From Paenibacillus sp. J31TS4 (lineage in GTDB: Bacteria > Bacillota > Bacilli > Paenibacillales > NBRC-103111): a stretch of 64,000 nucleotides of DNA. Where the stretch lies: the NCBI RefSeq assembly GCF_018403265.1, contig NZ_BOSI01000001.1, positions 682,001 through 746,000 of the forward strand, in the 5' to 3' direction. A program made the position numbers and the translations under genes. A model generated the notes under the pieces. It ran no database searches. It saw nothing but the letters and a program-made list of their open reading frames with translations, and had not been told where the DNA came from. Of the stretch, positions 34,015-43,636 are shown piece by piece (positions within the stretch are counted from its first letter, which is position 1; every line of letters begins with the position of its first letter).

Positions 34015-36490
34015 AGCGCAGCGCCTCCCCGAGCTTGGTTTTGGCGGCCCGGGCAGCCGGGAGCAGGCTGGCGGTCAGACTGACGGCCAGGCCGAAGAGG
34101 GCAATCAGCAGCAGGATGCCGGGCGATACGCGGAACGGGAAGGTCAGCGAGTGGATGTCGAGGAACCGGGTCGTCAGGTAGAGCAGCAGCGTGCCGAGCA
34201 GGATGCCGCCCAAGGTAGCCGCCGCCCCGATTCCCATTCCTTCCAGCATAACCATCCGGACGACCTGGCTCCGGGTCACGCCGACGGCACGCAGCATGCC
34301 TAGCTCCCGAATCCGCTCCATGATGTTCATGAGCAGCGTATTCGTAATGCCGATGCCCGAGATGACAGTCGCCAGAATGATGAGGAGATGAACGACGCTG
34401 AACGAGCCGGTATAGACCGCGCTGATGACGGACACCCAATCCTCCGGTCCGAACATCTCCTCGATCCGCGCGCCGAACCGGTCAAAGATGTTCTCCCGCA
34501 GCTGCAAAGGCGCATAGTCCTCTTGCTTCAGCACGAGAGCGTTCCTTTCGTATTTCACTCCAAAGCTGGTCCGGAAATGCTCCTTGTTCATGAACGCTCC
34601 GTAGCCGCTGTTCTTCATTGTCTCGACGACGCCCGCCACCCGGAAGGAACGCGGTCCCTCAGGCGTCTCCAGCAGGATCCGGTCGCCGACCGTCCCGCCC
34701 CACAGCTGGTACGAGATACGGTCCATGAGCAGCTCATCGCTCGCCAATCGTCTGATCGTCTCACCGGGCGCCGACCCCTCGGAGGTGAACAATGGGAACC
34801 GGTCGATCCAGTCCTCGCCGACCCCGTAAACCGGCAGCTTTCGCTTGTCGCCGTTCAGATGCCAGACGACCGCCTGTAGCGGATACGTCACCGCGTCCGC
34901 GACACCTTCCGTGTCTCTCAGCAGCTGCAGATCGTCAGGCTCGATGTGGTGGAGCATGACGTCCAGATTTCCGCCGTAAGTCGCATGAATGACGCGTTCG
35001 TAGGTTTGAATGAGAGCGGCGTTCAACGAGCTCATGAGCACGATCATCGCAATGCCGAGACACAGGATGACGGACGTCATCGAGGTACGGCCGAGGCTGC
35101 GGGACAGATTCCGGCCGGCCAGCTCTCCCGTGAAGCCGAACAAAGTCCGGTAGAGCGGCTTCAAGCAGGCGACGAAGCCGCGGAACAGGTACGGGAACAC
35201 AAGCGCGACCCCGGTCAGCAGCGGGACGAGCAGGACGAGATGCGGAATGAAGAAGCCGGACAGAATAAGGACCATTCCCGCTATCAAGGGCCAGCGCCTG
35301 CGGACCGGGCGGGTCTTCTTCCGCAGCTCGTCGGCTACGCTCGATCGGCCCGCCTTCCGGATCGGATACAGCGAGGCCGCGAGCGGAATCAGAATGCCCG
35401 CCGGCACGGCGGCGAGGAAGCCTGCTGCCAGTGCGGTACCCGCCTCCTGGTGAATACTCAGCAGCAGGAAGAGCAAGGCCTTGAGACCAGCCGCAAGTCC
35501 AGAGCCGGCCAGCAAGCCCGCTGCCGTTCCGATCAGCGACAGGAAGAGCACTTCATAAAGAACAAGCAGGCGGAGCTGATCCGAGGTGTACCCGATCGTC
35601 CGCATGGCCGCAAATTCGCCGCGGCGCTCCTGAACGCTGACATAGAGGGAGTGGAAGATGACGAATGCGCTAAGCGAGATGCCGAGGAAGCCGGCCATAT
35701 ACAGCGCCAGGAAGAACGTATTGACATCCTTGAACTGAGCATCGGCGTCGAGAAGCACCGGCTGCACGTACAGCTCCTCCCCCCGCTCCTTCAGCTGTCC
35801 TGCGACTCGTTCCTGCACCCGGGAAGGGTCCGTTCCGTCCAGTATCTTGATGCTAATGCCTTCGATCTTCCCGGCTAGCCCAAACCAATCCTGAACGGCC
35901 GACAACGGCACGACGACTGTCCACGGATGGTATTTGGCCATCGTCCAGCTGGATGGGCCCATCAGCTCAATGGTGTAGCGGACGACGGCCGCTATCTTGA
36001 TCTCCCGAAGGCCGGTATCGGTCACCAGAGCGATCGTATCGCCGACGTCGGCCCCCCATACGCGGGCGGTCCGGTCCGAGATCACCGCTCCGTCCGTGCC
36101 CAGCTTTCCCTTGACGACCTGGAACGCGGTAAGGGCGGTATCCGTGTCGCTGTAGCCACGAAGATCGACCCGCTTCTGAATATCGGTTATGCCTGGAGCG
36201 TCCCATTTGAGCTTGGCGCTGTGCTTGAGCATGGCTACGGAGGCGGTGCCTTCCACCGCCTGAATCGAACTGATCGCATTCTCCCGGAAGTAGGCGTCCG
36301 TTCCCTGAACGGTAAAGTCGGCTTTCCCGAACACCGACTGCAGGTATTGGGGGAGCGCCTTCTTGGCCGATTCGACGGAGGCGATCACCCCGAGGATGGA
36401 GGCGACGCCGATCACGATGGACAGCAGCGTCAGCAGCGATCTTGTTTTGCGGCGCATCAGATTGCGCCATGCGAGCTGCCGGAGTGTCAT
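34007..36490 (-). CDS. ABC transporter permease with two FtsX domains
   Basis: An 827-residue permease with an N-terminal FtsX half (helix near residue 18-40, a large extracellular domain, three helices about 265-370) and a second half of similar layout ending in three helices after residue 690. It has the MacB-like motif ERIRELGMLRAVGVTRSQV. Such large permeases are common in bacteriocin- or lipid-handling systems of Firmicutes. ATG at 36490 overlaps the ATPase stop by 4 nt. Confidence 0.88.
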   Translation of the reverse strand: MTLRQLAWRNLMRRKTRSLLTLLSIVIGVASILGVIASVESAKKALPQYLQSVFGKADFTVQGTDAYFRENAISSIQAVEGTASVAMLKHSAKLKWDAPGITDIQKRVDLRGYSDTDTALTAFQVVKGKLGTDGAVISDRTARVWGADVGDTIALVTDTGLREIKIAAVVRYTIELMGPSSWTMAKYHPWTVVVPLSAVQDWFGLAGKIEGISIKILDGTDPSRVQERVAGQLKERGEELYVQPVLLDADAQFKDVNTFFLALYMAGFLGISLSAFVIFHSLYVSVQERRGEFAAMRTIGYTSDQLRLLVLYEVLFLSLIGTAAGLLAGSGLAAGLKALLFLLLSIHQEAGTALAAGFLAAVPAGILIPLAASLYPIRKAGRSSVADELRKKTRPVRRRWPLIAGMVLILSGFFIPHLVLLVPLLTGVALVFPYLFRGFVACLKPLYRTLFGFTGELAGRNLSRSLGRTSMTSVILCLGIAMIVLMSSLNAALIQTYERVIHATYGGNLDVMLHHIEPDDLQLLRDTEGVADAVTYPLQAVVWHLNGDKRKLPVYGVGEDWIDRFPLFTSEGSAPGETIRRLASDELLMDRISYQLWGGTVGDRILLETPEGPRSFRVAGVVETMKNSGYGAFMNKEHFRTSFGVKYERNALVLKQEDYAPLQLRENIFDRFGARIEEMFGPEDWVSVISAVYTGSFSVVHLLIILATVISGIGITNTLLMNIMERIRELGMLRAVGVTRSQVVRMVMLEGMGIGAAATLGGILLGTLLLYLTTRFLDIHSLTFPFRVSPGILLLIALFGLAVSLTASLLPAARAAKTKLGEALRYE

Positions 36491-37179
36491 TTCGCCACCG
36501 CCTTTTCCGCTTCGTCCGAAGCGATGGCGCCGTCAAGCAGCGTGACGACCCGGCTGGCCGCTTCCGCCGCATACCGGTCATGGGTTACCATGACGACGGT
36601 GATCTGCTCCTCCCGGTTTAGGCGGGACAGGAGCTCCAGGACATCCCGGCCGTTCTTGCGATCCAGATTGCCTGTCGGCTCATCCGCCAGGAGCAGCTTG
36701 GGCTTCATAGCCAGCGCCCTCGCGATGGCAACGCGCTGCTGCTGCCCGCCGCTCAGCTGGGAGGGGAAGCTTTTCTCCTTACCCGTCAAATTCACTTGCC
36801 CGATCAAGCGGGCAACGGCACGCTCCATCTCCGCCTTCGGCGTTCTGCTGGCGGCCAGCGACAATGCGATGTTCTCGGCCGCCGTCATCATCGGCAGCAG
36901 CTGATAATTCTGGAAGACGAAGCCGACCTTGGACCGGCGGAACAGCGTCCGTTCCTTCTCGCTCAGCTTCTCGAGCGGCTCTCCGTCCACCCGAACGCTT
37001 CCTGTCGTGGGCAGATCCAGTCCTCCGAGCAGTTGAAGCAAGGTGCTCTTTCCAGACCCGCTCGGCCCCATGACGGCTACGAATTCGCCTTTCCGGATCT
37101 CGAGATCCGTTTCCTGCAGGGCGGTGAACGTTCCCGCTTCCGACCCGAATACTTTGGCTGCCTTTTCCAATTTGATCAT
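36487..37179 (-). CDS. ABC transporter ATP-binding protein (LolD/MacB type)
   Basis: The 230-residue ATPase has Walker A (GPSGSGKST), Q-loop (FVFQNYQLLP), signature LSGGQQQR, Walker B (LLLADEPTGNLD) and VTHD switch. ATG at 37179 (MIKLEKAAKV) lies about 11 nt after GGAGGAGG; the in-frame ATG at 37200 overlaps that site, and a start at 37293 is too early. It is the first gene of the operon ATPase-permease-lipoprotein-membrane protein. Confidence 0.9.
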   Translation of the reverse strand: MIKLEKAAKVFGSEAGTFTALQETDLEIRKGEFVAVMGPSGSGKSTLLQLLGGLDLPTTGSVRVDGEPLEKLSEKERTLFRRSKVGFVFQNYQLLPMMTAAENIALSLAASRTPKAEMERAVARLIGQVNLTGKEKSFPSQLSGGQQQRVAIARALAMKPKLLLADEPTGNLDRKNGRDVLELLSRLNREEQITVVMVTHDRYAAEAASRVVTLLDGAIASDEAEKAVAK

Positions 37180-37332
37180 GATCTTGGTTTCCTCCTCCAT
37201 GGCCGCCCCCCGGGCGCGCCTGTTCCGATCTGGATTCATCATAAGCCGGCAGACCGTCCTCGAACGCGCAAACGATGGAGTGGGGAGCCGCAATTATTTG
37301 CGGCCGGCACGCAAAAACGGTTAGGAAACCAT

Positions 37333-37361
37333 AAAAAAGAGGCCTCCGAGGAGGCCCCTCC
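37333..37361 (-). terminator. Terminator of the PAS kinase/response regulator operon
   Basis: On the reverse strand GAGGGGCCTCC pairs with GGAGGCCTC and is followed by TTTTTT, about 25 nt after the response regulator stop. Confidence 0.88.
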
Positions 37362-37386
37362 CGTGCTTTTCCGGCATCCGGGCGAT

Positions 37387-38040
37387 CTAATACAAATCTT
37401 CCGCCGGAAGAATGCCCAGCTGCTTCGCTTTCTTGATCACCTCGACCCGGGAACCGACATGGAGCTTCTGGAACAATTCCGTCAAGCTGTATTCCAGCGA
37501 ACGCTGACTGATCATCAGCGTTTTGGAAATTTCCTTGTTGCTCTTGCCTTTGGCCAGCTCGCGAAGCAGTTTGTCCTCTTCCTGCGTAATGGTCTGGCGC
37601 TCCTTGCCCGGCTCTCCCTGGATGACGATTTCCTGGCGCCGGAGCTGCCTCAGCAGCTGCATCGGCACGATCGCTTCCTTGCGGGCGGCGCAGCGCAGCG
37701 CCTGGATGAGCTGCTCGCGGGTGGACGTCTTGGCGATAAACCCGGATACGCCCGATTCCATAAGCAAGTTGAAATGCGGCGCAATTTCGAAGCCCGAATA
37801 GATGAGGATGACGGCATCCGGCACGTATTCCAATAGTTTTCTGGTCAAGTCCGCCCCGTTGACATGCGGCATGTACAGATCAAGCAGCATCACGTCAAAC
37901 GGCTTCAGCCGAACGAGATCCGGCACGGCGTAAACATCCGTCTCAATCGTAACGTTCATGTCCGGCTCGGCTTCTATCAGCATCTTGGTACCTTCCACGA
38001 CCGAGCGGTGGTCGTCTACCAATAAGATATTCATCTTCAT
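37387..38040 (-). CDS. NarL/ComA-type response regulator
   Basis: The 217-residue regulator has a receiver domain (phospho-acceptor D54 in LLDLYMPH) and a LuxR-type helix-turn-helix (LAKGKSNKEISKTLMISQRSLEYSL). The HTH resembles that of ComA/DegU proteins. ATG at 38040 has AAGG 7 nt upstream; the GTG at 38043 is also in frame. It follows the histidine kinase stop by about 9 nt and is its obvious partner. Confidence 0.92.
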   Translation of the reverse strand: MKMNILLVDDHRSVVEGTKMLIEAEPDMNVTIETDVYAVPDLVRLKPFDVMLLDLYMPHVNGADLTRKLLEYVPDAVILIYSGFEIAPHFNLLMESGVSGFIAKTSTREQLIQALRCAARKEAIVPMQLLRQLRRQEIVIQGEPGKERQTITQEEDKLLRELAKGKSNKEISKTLMISQRSLEYSLTELFQKLHVGSRVEVIKKAKQLGILPAEDLY

Positions 38041-38049
38041 CACCTTGCC

Positions 38050-40440
38050 TTATGTTTTGGGAAACCGGACCTTCACCCGGAAGCCCCGGCGGGGCGCAGA
38101 GTCGAAGGCGATGGTTCCTTCCAGGCTCATGACCCGCTTCTCGATGCCAGCCAGCCCCATATGCTGGAACGAGCCGCCGAAGGCCGACAGATCCAGCCCG
38201 ACCCCGTCGTCCGCATACTGAAACACGATCTCGTCGTCCGCTTCGTGCAGCGTGATCTGCACGAGGGATGCCCGGGAGTGCTTGTTCGCATTGTTGAGCA
38301 GCTCCTGAACGATACGGTAGAGACCGAGAATCTGCTCTTCGTTCAAGGGGCTTGCGAAGCCGTCGGCGGAAAATACGATCTCATAATTGGCGAACATTCT
38401 CGTATAAGAGAACAGGCTCTTCAGTGACTCCACCAGCCCCATCTTTAGCAGGAAGGGCGGTCTCAGCTCGTTGCACGTAATGCGAATCTGGTGGATGGCA
38501 TCGAGTAGTCCCTCCTCGATTTGGCGTAGGTCCTGCCCGGTTTCCCGGTCGAATTCCCTTTGTGACCGCAGCGACTCCAGCTTGCGGTACCAGATGATCA
38601 GGTCTTGAAGGACGGTATCGTGCAGGTCGCTCGAGAGCGTCGCCCGCTCCTTCTCCGACAATTGAAACAGCAGCCTCAGCATCCATCTGGGCGTTTCCTT
38701 GGAGGCGACGTTCTCCTCAAGCCGCTTCATCAAATCCTCGATGAATTGGAGGTTGTCGTACAGAATGGTGACGTAATGGACCGCCGTTTCCAGCCACTCC
38801 TCCTCGATTCTGGGCAGCATTCCCCGCTGCGCGATCTTCAGGAATACCGGATGCACGTTCTCTCCAATCTGAATCCAGCTGCAGCCCGAATCCTCGGGTG
38901 CCAGCCCTTCGCCCCTGGGCACCCGGACGATTGACGCATCGTCGACTTTCAGAACGGTCCTCACCTCTTCGAGCAGCCGGTTTTCGAGCTCCGACACCTT
39001 CATGACGTTGGCGAGGTCGTGGGATAATCGGTTCAGGCTTTGCTGCAGCTGCTTGTATCGCTTCTCGCTCTCGACAAGCTCCCGTTCCTCCCGCTTGCGC
39101 TCGGTAATATCCTTCACGATTCCGTGAATGCCGTTCAGCTGGCCCGATAAGAAGATCGGCACCAGCGTCATGCTGACGATTCTCTCTTCCCGGCCCAAGG
39201 GGGCCAGCCGGCATTCGATAGCCTGGGATTCGCGCAGCCGGATGACGGCGTGCAGCGCCTCATAGACGCTCGGATGATCTTCGTCGTGGACAACACCGAG
39301 CAGGCACCGGTTGTACAACCGGTTGGACGGCATGCCGGTGATCGCTTCGAAGACCGGGTTCGCGTTGACGACATAGAAGCCGGTCAGCTCGACGGAAAAG
39401 ACGCCGTCCAGGTTGTTCTCGAACAGCGATTTGTACCGCTGCTCGCTTTCCTCGAGGGCAAGCGCAGATCGCTTTTTCTCGGTAATGTCGAGCAGAATGC
39501 CGTCCAACCGTTCGATGGCGCCTTGATGACCGATCGACGGCTGGACGATGAGCTGGCCCCAGCGCTCTTCATCCGGCACATGAATGAGCCGGATCTCCTG
39601 GTTGACCCGCCCTCCCTCGTCCAATCTCTGTTTCACTTCGCCCATCAGCCGGACATTGTCGTCCGGATGGATGTGGTCGTGGAGCCGGATAGGTCGATCC
39701 ATGATCTCGTCCCGCGGAATGCCTGTGACTTTCCGGATGCTCTCCGAGCAGAAGGAATAGCGCGTAAATTGCTGGTCGGTTGACCAGACCGCGGCATCCA
39801 CGCTGTCCAGGATGTTCTCGAGCAGTTCCTCCGTCTGCTTGCGCTTCGTCACATCGCGGGCGACCGCAACGACGTAGCGAACCCGCCCGTCGGGGCCCAG
39901 CACCGGCTTTACGCGGGATTCGATATGCAGCGTGTGGTCATTCGCGTGAATAACGCGGTAGCCGAGATCCAGCTCCGTTTTGTCCGTCATCACTTTCTCA
40001 TGAATCGCCCTTACGCGCGCGCGGTCGTCGGGATGGATGATGTCGAATGCATCCATGCCTTCGTATTGATCCAACCGGTAGCCGGTCATCCGGCAGAACG
40101 ACGGAGAGACGAAGAGAACCCGGGACTCGCTGTCCACAAGCACGATCGTATCCGAAGTGTTCTCAGCTATGATCCGGTACCACTCGTCTCGCTCCTCGTC
40201 CGGCCTCTCCGGCCGGATCCCTTTCGGAAATACGGTGTAAGCGGCGATCTCCCCTTCGTCGGTGTAGATCGGGATTCTCGTGCCTTCCTGTAGGGCACTC
40301 CCTTGTCCGGCGCCTTCGCCACACAGCCTATTTGCCCACAGCAGTTCTCCGTCGGGACGTAGGATCGTCATGGGGACCGGCATGGTTGTCATCAGGCGTT
40401 TGGCCCCTTCGATGATGTCGCTGTACATGGAGAGTTGCAT
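38050..40440 (-). CDS. Cytosolic histidine kinase with multiple PAS domains (HisKA_3)
   Basis: The 796-residue kinase has no membrane helix. It contains an N-terminal PAS-like segment (about 1-75) and three PAS/PAC units (about 85-205, 210-335, 340-465), a GAF-like segment (about 480-585), then a HisKA_3 dimerisation domain with the acceptor His in SSDLHDTVLQDL and an HATPase (ELLNNANKH, DDGVGLDL). PAS units usually sense ligands, redox or light; the signal here is not known. ATG at 40440 is preceded by GAGGGGGAACCAG; earlier in-frame ATGs lack such a site. Confidence 0.9.
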   Translation of the reverse strand: MQLSMYSDIIEGAKRLMTTMPVPMTILRPDGELLWANRLCGEGAGQGSALQEGTRIPIYTDEGEIAAYTVFPKGIRPERPDEERDEWYRIIAENTSDTIVLVDSESRVLFVSPSFCRMTGYRLDQYEGMDAFDIIHPDDRARVRAIHEKVMTDKTELDLGYRVIHANDHTLHIESRVKPVLGPDGRVRYVVAVARDVTKRKQTEELLENILDSVDAAVWSTDQQFTRYSFCSESIRKVTGIPRDEIMDRPIRLHDHIHPDDNVRLMGEVKQRLDEGGRVNQEIRLIHVPDEERWGQLIVQPSIGHQGAIERLDGILLDITEKKRSALALEESEQRYKSLFENNLDGVFSVELTGFYVVNANPVFEAITGMPSNRLYNRCLLGVVHDEDHPSVYEALHAVIRLRESQAIECRLAPLGREERIVSMTLVPIFLSGQLNGIHGIVKDITERKREERELVESEKRYKQLQQSLNRLSHDLANVMKVSELENRLLEEVRTVLKVDDASIVRVPRGEGLAPEDSGCSWIQIGENVHPVFLKIAQRGMLPRIEEEWLETAVHYVTILYDNLQFIEDLMKRLEENVASKETPRWMLRLLFQLSEKERATLSSDLHDTVLQDLIIWYRKLESLRSQREFDRETGQDLRQIEEGLLDAIHQIRITCNELRPPFLLKMGLVESLKSLFSYTRMFANYEIVFSADGFASPLNEEQILGLYRIVQELLNNANKHSRASLVQITLHEADDEIVFQYADDGVGLDLSAFGGSFQHMGLAGIEKRVMSLEGTIAFDSAPRRGFRVKVRFPKT

Positions 40441-40504
40441 CTGGTTCCCCCTCGGTTCCTCTTTCATGCCTCCATTATAGGGGATTGCTCCCGCCGAATC
40501 GCGC

Positions 40505-40546
40505 AAAAAAATAGCGGCCCTCCGCATTTTCTGCGAGAGGACCGCC
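40505..40546 (-). terminator. Terminator of the L,D-transpeptidase gene
   Basis: On the reverse strand GCGGTCCTCTCGC pairs with GCGGAGGGCCGC (one mismatch) around a 7 nt loop, followed by ATTTTTTT. It lies about 80 nt after the transpeptidase stop. Confidence 0.82.
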
Positions 40547-40628
40547 TTGTCGTGCCAATTCCGGACAACAAGCAGGTTCCGGACTGTTCATCCGCGAACG
40601 CTTGACCGTTCGAGAGGGGCTTTTTCCT

Positions 40629-41330
40629 TTACTCTACCAGACCGAGCGCCTCATACACCGCCCGCGAGACAACCCCGCTGACCGGCAGCCTGTGATCCCG
40701 CTGGAACGCCTTGACGGCGGCCGTAGTCCCGGACCGGAACCGGCCGTCGCTGATTCCCTTGTAGTAGCCGGCGCTCCGAAGACGCGTCTGAATTAGCTGA
40801 ACGTCTCCTCCGATATCGCCTTCCGCAAGAGACCGCGGATTCTGGTCCGGGTCGCCGAGCACATGGCCGTAAATGGTCACCTTGGTGCCGACCGGAATCA
40901 TCTCATACAGCTCCGTCACATCCCGGTTGCGCATTCGGACGCAGCCGTGGCTCTGGTGCTGCCCAATCGACTGCGGCCTGTTCGTCCCGTGGATGCCGTA
41001 CGTCCCCCAAGGCACATTCAAGCCGAGCCAGCGCGGTCCGAACGCCGGCCCCCAATCCTTCCCTTTATAGATCACTTGAAACTCTCCAACCGGCGTAGGC
41101 GTCGATAGATTGCCGACCGCCACCGCGTAGGTTTTGACTTGCTGCCCCTGCGCCTTCACGACGAGCCGGTGCTGCCGGGGATAGATGTCGATCGTATAGA
41201 CGCTCGGAACCGTGACGATCGGCAGCGAGGGATCGGCATGAGCGGGGGAGGAGCGGAGGCCGGCCAAGATGGCGGCAAGCAGCAGAGCCGCGAAGACAAC
41301 GCGCGGCCGCAGCCGGATGATCCGGTTCAT
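40629..41330 (-). CDS. Secreted L,D-transpeptidase (YkuD) with C-terminal peptidoglycan-binding domain
   Basis: The 233-residue enzyme crosslinks peptidoglycan or attaches proteins to it outside the membrane. It has a signal peptide (about 1-32, ending AHA), a YkuD domain with the catalytic HGTNRPQ...SHGC motif (H128, C130), and a C-terminal PG_binding_1 domain (about 165-230, VQLIQTRLRSAGYY). In many family members the PG-binding domain is N-terminal, so the order is worth noting. ATG at 41330 is 12 nt after AAAGGA; a TTG at 41339 is an alternative. Monocistronic. Confidence 0.92.
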   Translation of the reverse strand: MNRIIRLRPRVVFAALLLAAILAGLRSSPAHADPSLPIVTVPSVYTIDIYPRQHRLVVKAQGQQVKTYAVAVGNLSTPTPVGEFQVIYKGKDWGPAFGPRWLGLNVPWGTYGIHGTNRPQSIGQHQSHGCVRMRNRDVTELYEMIPVGTKVTIYGHVLGDPDQNPRSLAEGDIGGDVQLIQTRLRSAGYYKGISDGRFRSGTTAAVKAFQRDHRLPVSGVVSRAVYEALGLVE

Positions 41331-41618
41331 GACATGCAACCATCCTTTGCATTGTGTATTGGACAGGGGGACGGACTCATCGGTGCTTCCAGTAGTATGC
41401 CATTCCACGCAGGCATCTATGAACGCCGCCGATTGTCCGCCCGGTTGATGAACTTGTCAGGAAGAGATGGGCACGCTATTGTGGATGGACAGGCGATCCC
41501 CTGCACCGAATCCCGGATGCGCATGCAAGTGACTCCTGGTTGCCGTGTCGTTCCGGCACCCCCTTCTTGCATGTCGGAGCGCCTGATATCGGTTCTATCG
41601 AAGGAGGCGACTCGTCCC

Positions 41619-42089
41619 ATGAACGAATCCTATTTGCACCAGGCGGTCGAGCTGGCCAGACAGAATGTGACCGAAGCTCGTGGGCGCCCGTTCGGTGCTG
41701 TCCTGGTCAAAGACGGCGAGATCATCGCCACCGGCGTCAATGAAATTCTGGCCACGGGCGATCCGACGGCGCACGCCGAACTGCTGGCCATCCGGCGGGC
41801 AGCAAGCCGGCTCGGAACGCCCCGGCTGACCGGCTGCACGGTATACGCCAGCGGGCTGCCGTGCCCGATGTGCCTCAGCGCCATCTATCTGGCGGGCGTC
41901 GAGGCCGTCTATTTCGCCTTTCCGAACGAAGAAGGGGAAGCCTACGGTTTGTCATCGGCTGCCGTCTATGAGCAGCTCGCTCTTCCGCTCGAGAAGCAGG
42001 AGCTGCCGATCCGCAGCCTTCGCGCGCATGTCCGCGGCGAGCATCCGTATGAGCTATGGCGCCGGCTGCAGCAGACGGGCAAGAGCTAA
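41619..42089 (+). CDS. Nucleoside/guanine deaminase (CDA superfamily)
   Basis: A 156-residue zinc deaminase with the HAE (H52, E54) and PCPMC (C82, C85) motifs. Length and the segment GDPTAHAELLAIRRA resemble B. subtilis guanine deaminase GuaD, but a tRNA-independent nucleoside deaminase with another substrate is possible. ATG at 41619 follows AAGGAGGCGACTCGTCCC. Divergent from the L,D-transpeptidase, with about 290 nt between starts; monocistronic. Confidence 0.85.
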   Translation: MNESYLHQAVELARQNVTEARGRPFGAVLVKDGEIIATGVNEILATGDPTAHAELLAIRRAASRLGTPRLTGCTVYASGLPCPMCLSAIYLAGVEAVYFAFPNEEGEAYGLSSAAVYEQLALPLEKQELPIRSLRAHVRGEHPYELWRRLQQTGKS

Positions 42090-42114
42090 TCCTTCCTTCG
42101 CGGTGGAAGACCAC

Positions 42115-42170
42115 AACGGCCAGCAGCCTGAGCGTCCGGTTACCCGTTGGCGTTCAGGCTGCTGGCCGTT
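42115..42170. terminator. Bidirectional inverted-repeat terminator
   Basis: AACGGCCAGCAGCCTGA and TCAGGCTGCTGGCCGTT form a 17 bp stem with a ~20 nt loop between convergent genes (deaminase and oxidoreductase). T-rich tails are short (TTATCTGTTT), so termination strength rests on the stem. Confidence 0.75.
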
Positions 42171-42274
42171 ATCTGTTTGCGCTTGAAGCCATTGCTATCT
42201 TCGAACCCATGCCGCTTCCCGACCCGCTGGCCGCTGCTTGCATCCACAGCCGGGTCCTTCCGTGCTTCGACCTA

Positions 42275-43333
42275 TTACACGGGCGATCTCCATTCTTCCT
42301 CGAGCCCGAGCCCGGTCAGATCCGCAACCCGGTTTTCCAGTTCCGCCTCGTACAGCCGCCAAATGATCCGAAGCCCCTGCAGGCTCGACGGCCCATCGGT
42401 CAGCGGCTTGGCCCCCGTCCGGATGCACTCCAGGAAATGCAGCGCTTCGTACTGCGTTTTTTTGCTTGTGTTGGTATCCTCAAAGAGAATTTCGGTCTTC
42501 GACGCAGTCTCCATATTCGCCCGCTCCGCGCGAATGTTGGAATGCAGGTACAGCCGGCCTTCTTTATGATTGTACTCCAGCATGCCCTCCGTGCAGTGGA
42601 CGTGAATGCTGTAGCCGAGCCGTGTGCCGCGGGCCCCCCAGGTGCCGAAATGGTACGCCAGCTTGCCGCCCTCGAATTCCAGCACGACGTTGCTGGTGCC
42701 CTCCTTCTCCATCCACGGCGTGCCGAAGTTGGTCCCCATATGCGTCCCCCGGACCGGCTTGCCCAGAAACCAAAGCAGCAGATCGACATAATGGCAGCCG
42801 TGGCTGAAAAATTGACCGCCACCCAACCTTTTGGCCGATTCCGTCCAGTGCCCGGACGGAAACCGGGTATACTGCTCTGTCCAGATCGACATCTGGAACA
42901 CTTCGCCGTACGTCTTGGCATCGACGAGCTCCTTCAGCTTGCGGATGACCGGCCAGAACCGGACAGGGTAAGCTGTCATCAGCACCAGCCCCGCTCGCTC
43001 GGCCGTCTCGATCAGCTCGAGACATTCCGTCTCCGTGTTGCACATTGGCTTCTCCATCAGCACATGCTTGCCGGCCTTCAGGCAGGCCATGCCCACTTCG
43101 TAATGCAGGTCATGCGGCAGGGCGATCAGCACCGCATCCACATGGGCCAGCAGCTCCCGGTAATCCGTTACGGCGGTCTCCGCATTGGTCGCTGCCGCAG
43201 CAGCCTTCACTCTCTCCATATCGATATCGCATACGGCCGTCACCTTCATGCGGTCCTCCAGCTCCTCAAAGCCTTTCGCATGCGAGCCGGCCATGCCGCC
43301 GCATCCAATAATGCCCAATCGAACGACTTCCAT
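42275..43333 (-). CDS. Gfo/Idh/MocA family NAD(P)-dependent oxidoreductase
   Basis: The 352-residue protein has an N-terminal Rossmann domain (LGIIGCGGMAGSHA), the EKPM motif that carries the catalytic Lys, and a C-terminal substrate domain with GGGQFFSHGCHYVDL. It probably oxidises a sugar or inositol derivative. ATG at 43333 follows AGGAGGCGCAAAAGCGG. No sugar-transport or regulator genes flank it, so the substrate is open. Confidence 0.9.
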   Translation of the reverse strand: MEVVRLGIIGCGGMAGSHAKGFEELEDRMKVTAVCDIDMERVKAAAAATNAETAVTDYRELLAHVDAVLIALPHDLHYEVGMACLKAGKHVLMEKPMCNTETECLELIETAERAGLVLMTAYPVRFWPVIRKLKELVDAKTYGEVFQMSIWTEQYTRFPSGHWTESAKRLGGGQFFSHGCHYVDLLLWFLGKPVRGTHMGTNFGTPWMEKEGTSNVVLEFEGGKLAYHFGTWGARGTRLGYSIHVHCTEGMLEYNHKEGRLYLHSNIRAERANMETASKTEILFEDTNTSKKTQYEALHFLECIRTGAKPLTDGPSSLQGLRIIWRLYEAELENRVADLTGLGLEEEWRSPV

Positions 43334-43584
43334 CCGCTTTTGCGCCTCCTGTCTTTCGTCCCTTTGAATGGTTAAGACCGACCTGCACCGTTTCCGCTAA
43401 CACCGGTGGCTTTTCGCCGAGGGCAGCTGCCACCGTCCGGTCCACCTCTATCATAGGGGAATGGCGGCCGTGTGCCTTTATCCAAACGGCCGCTCGTTTT
43501 GTCCATTTGGCTTTCTGGACCTGCCCCAAGACGAGGCAGTAAAAGCGCGGACAAGGCTATCAAGCGAAACGGACAAAAAGAAAT
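43334..43584. other. Intergenic region upstream of the oxidoreductase
   Basis: About 250 nt with no ORF carrying a ribosome site and no RNA gene recognised. It must hold the oxidoreductase promoter (reverse strand). The only structure seen is the terminator hairpin that follows the phosphotransferase unit at its right edge. Confidence 0.5.
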
Positions 43585-43614
43585 ACAACACCTGCCGATT
43601 AGGGCGGGTGTTGT
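43571..43614 (-). terminator. Terminator of the phosphotransferase/small ORF unit
   Basis: On the reverse strand ACAACACC and GGTGTTGT form an 8 bp stem around a GC-rich loop, followed by ATTTCTTTTTG. It lies about 22 nt after the stop of the short ORF at 43637. Confidence 0.8.
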
Positions 43615-43636
43615 GGGATTGTGGGATTGGGGTTTG

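Noticed and set aside
42056-43375. 439-codon plus-strand ORF
   Set aside because: Complement of the Gfo/Idh/MocA oxidoreductase, with no ribosome site at its start.
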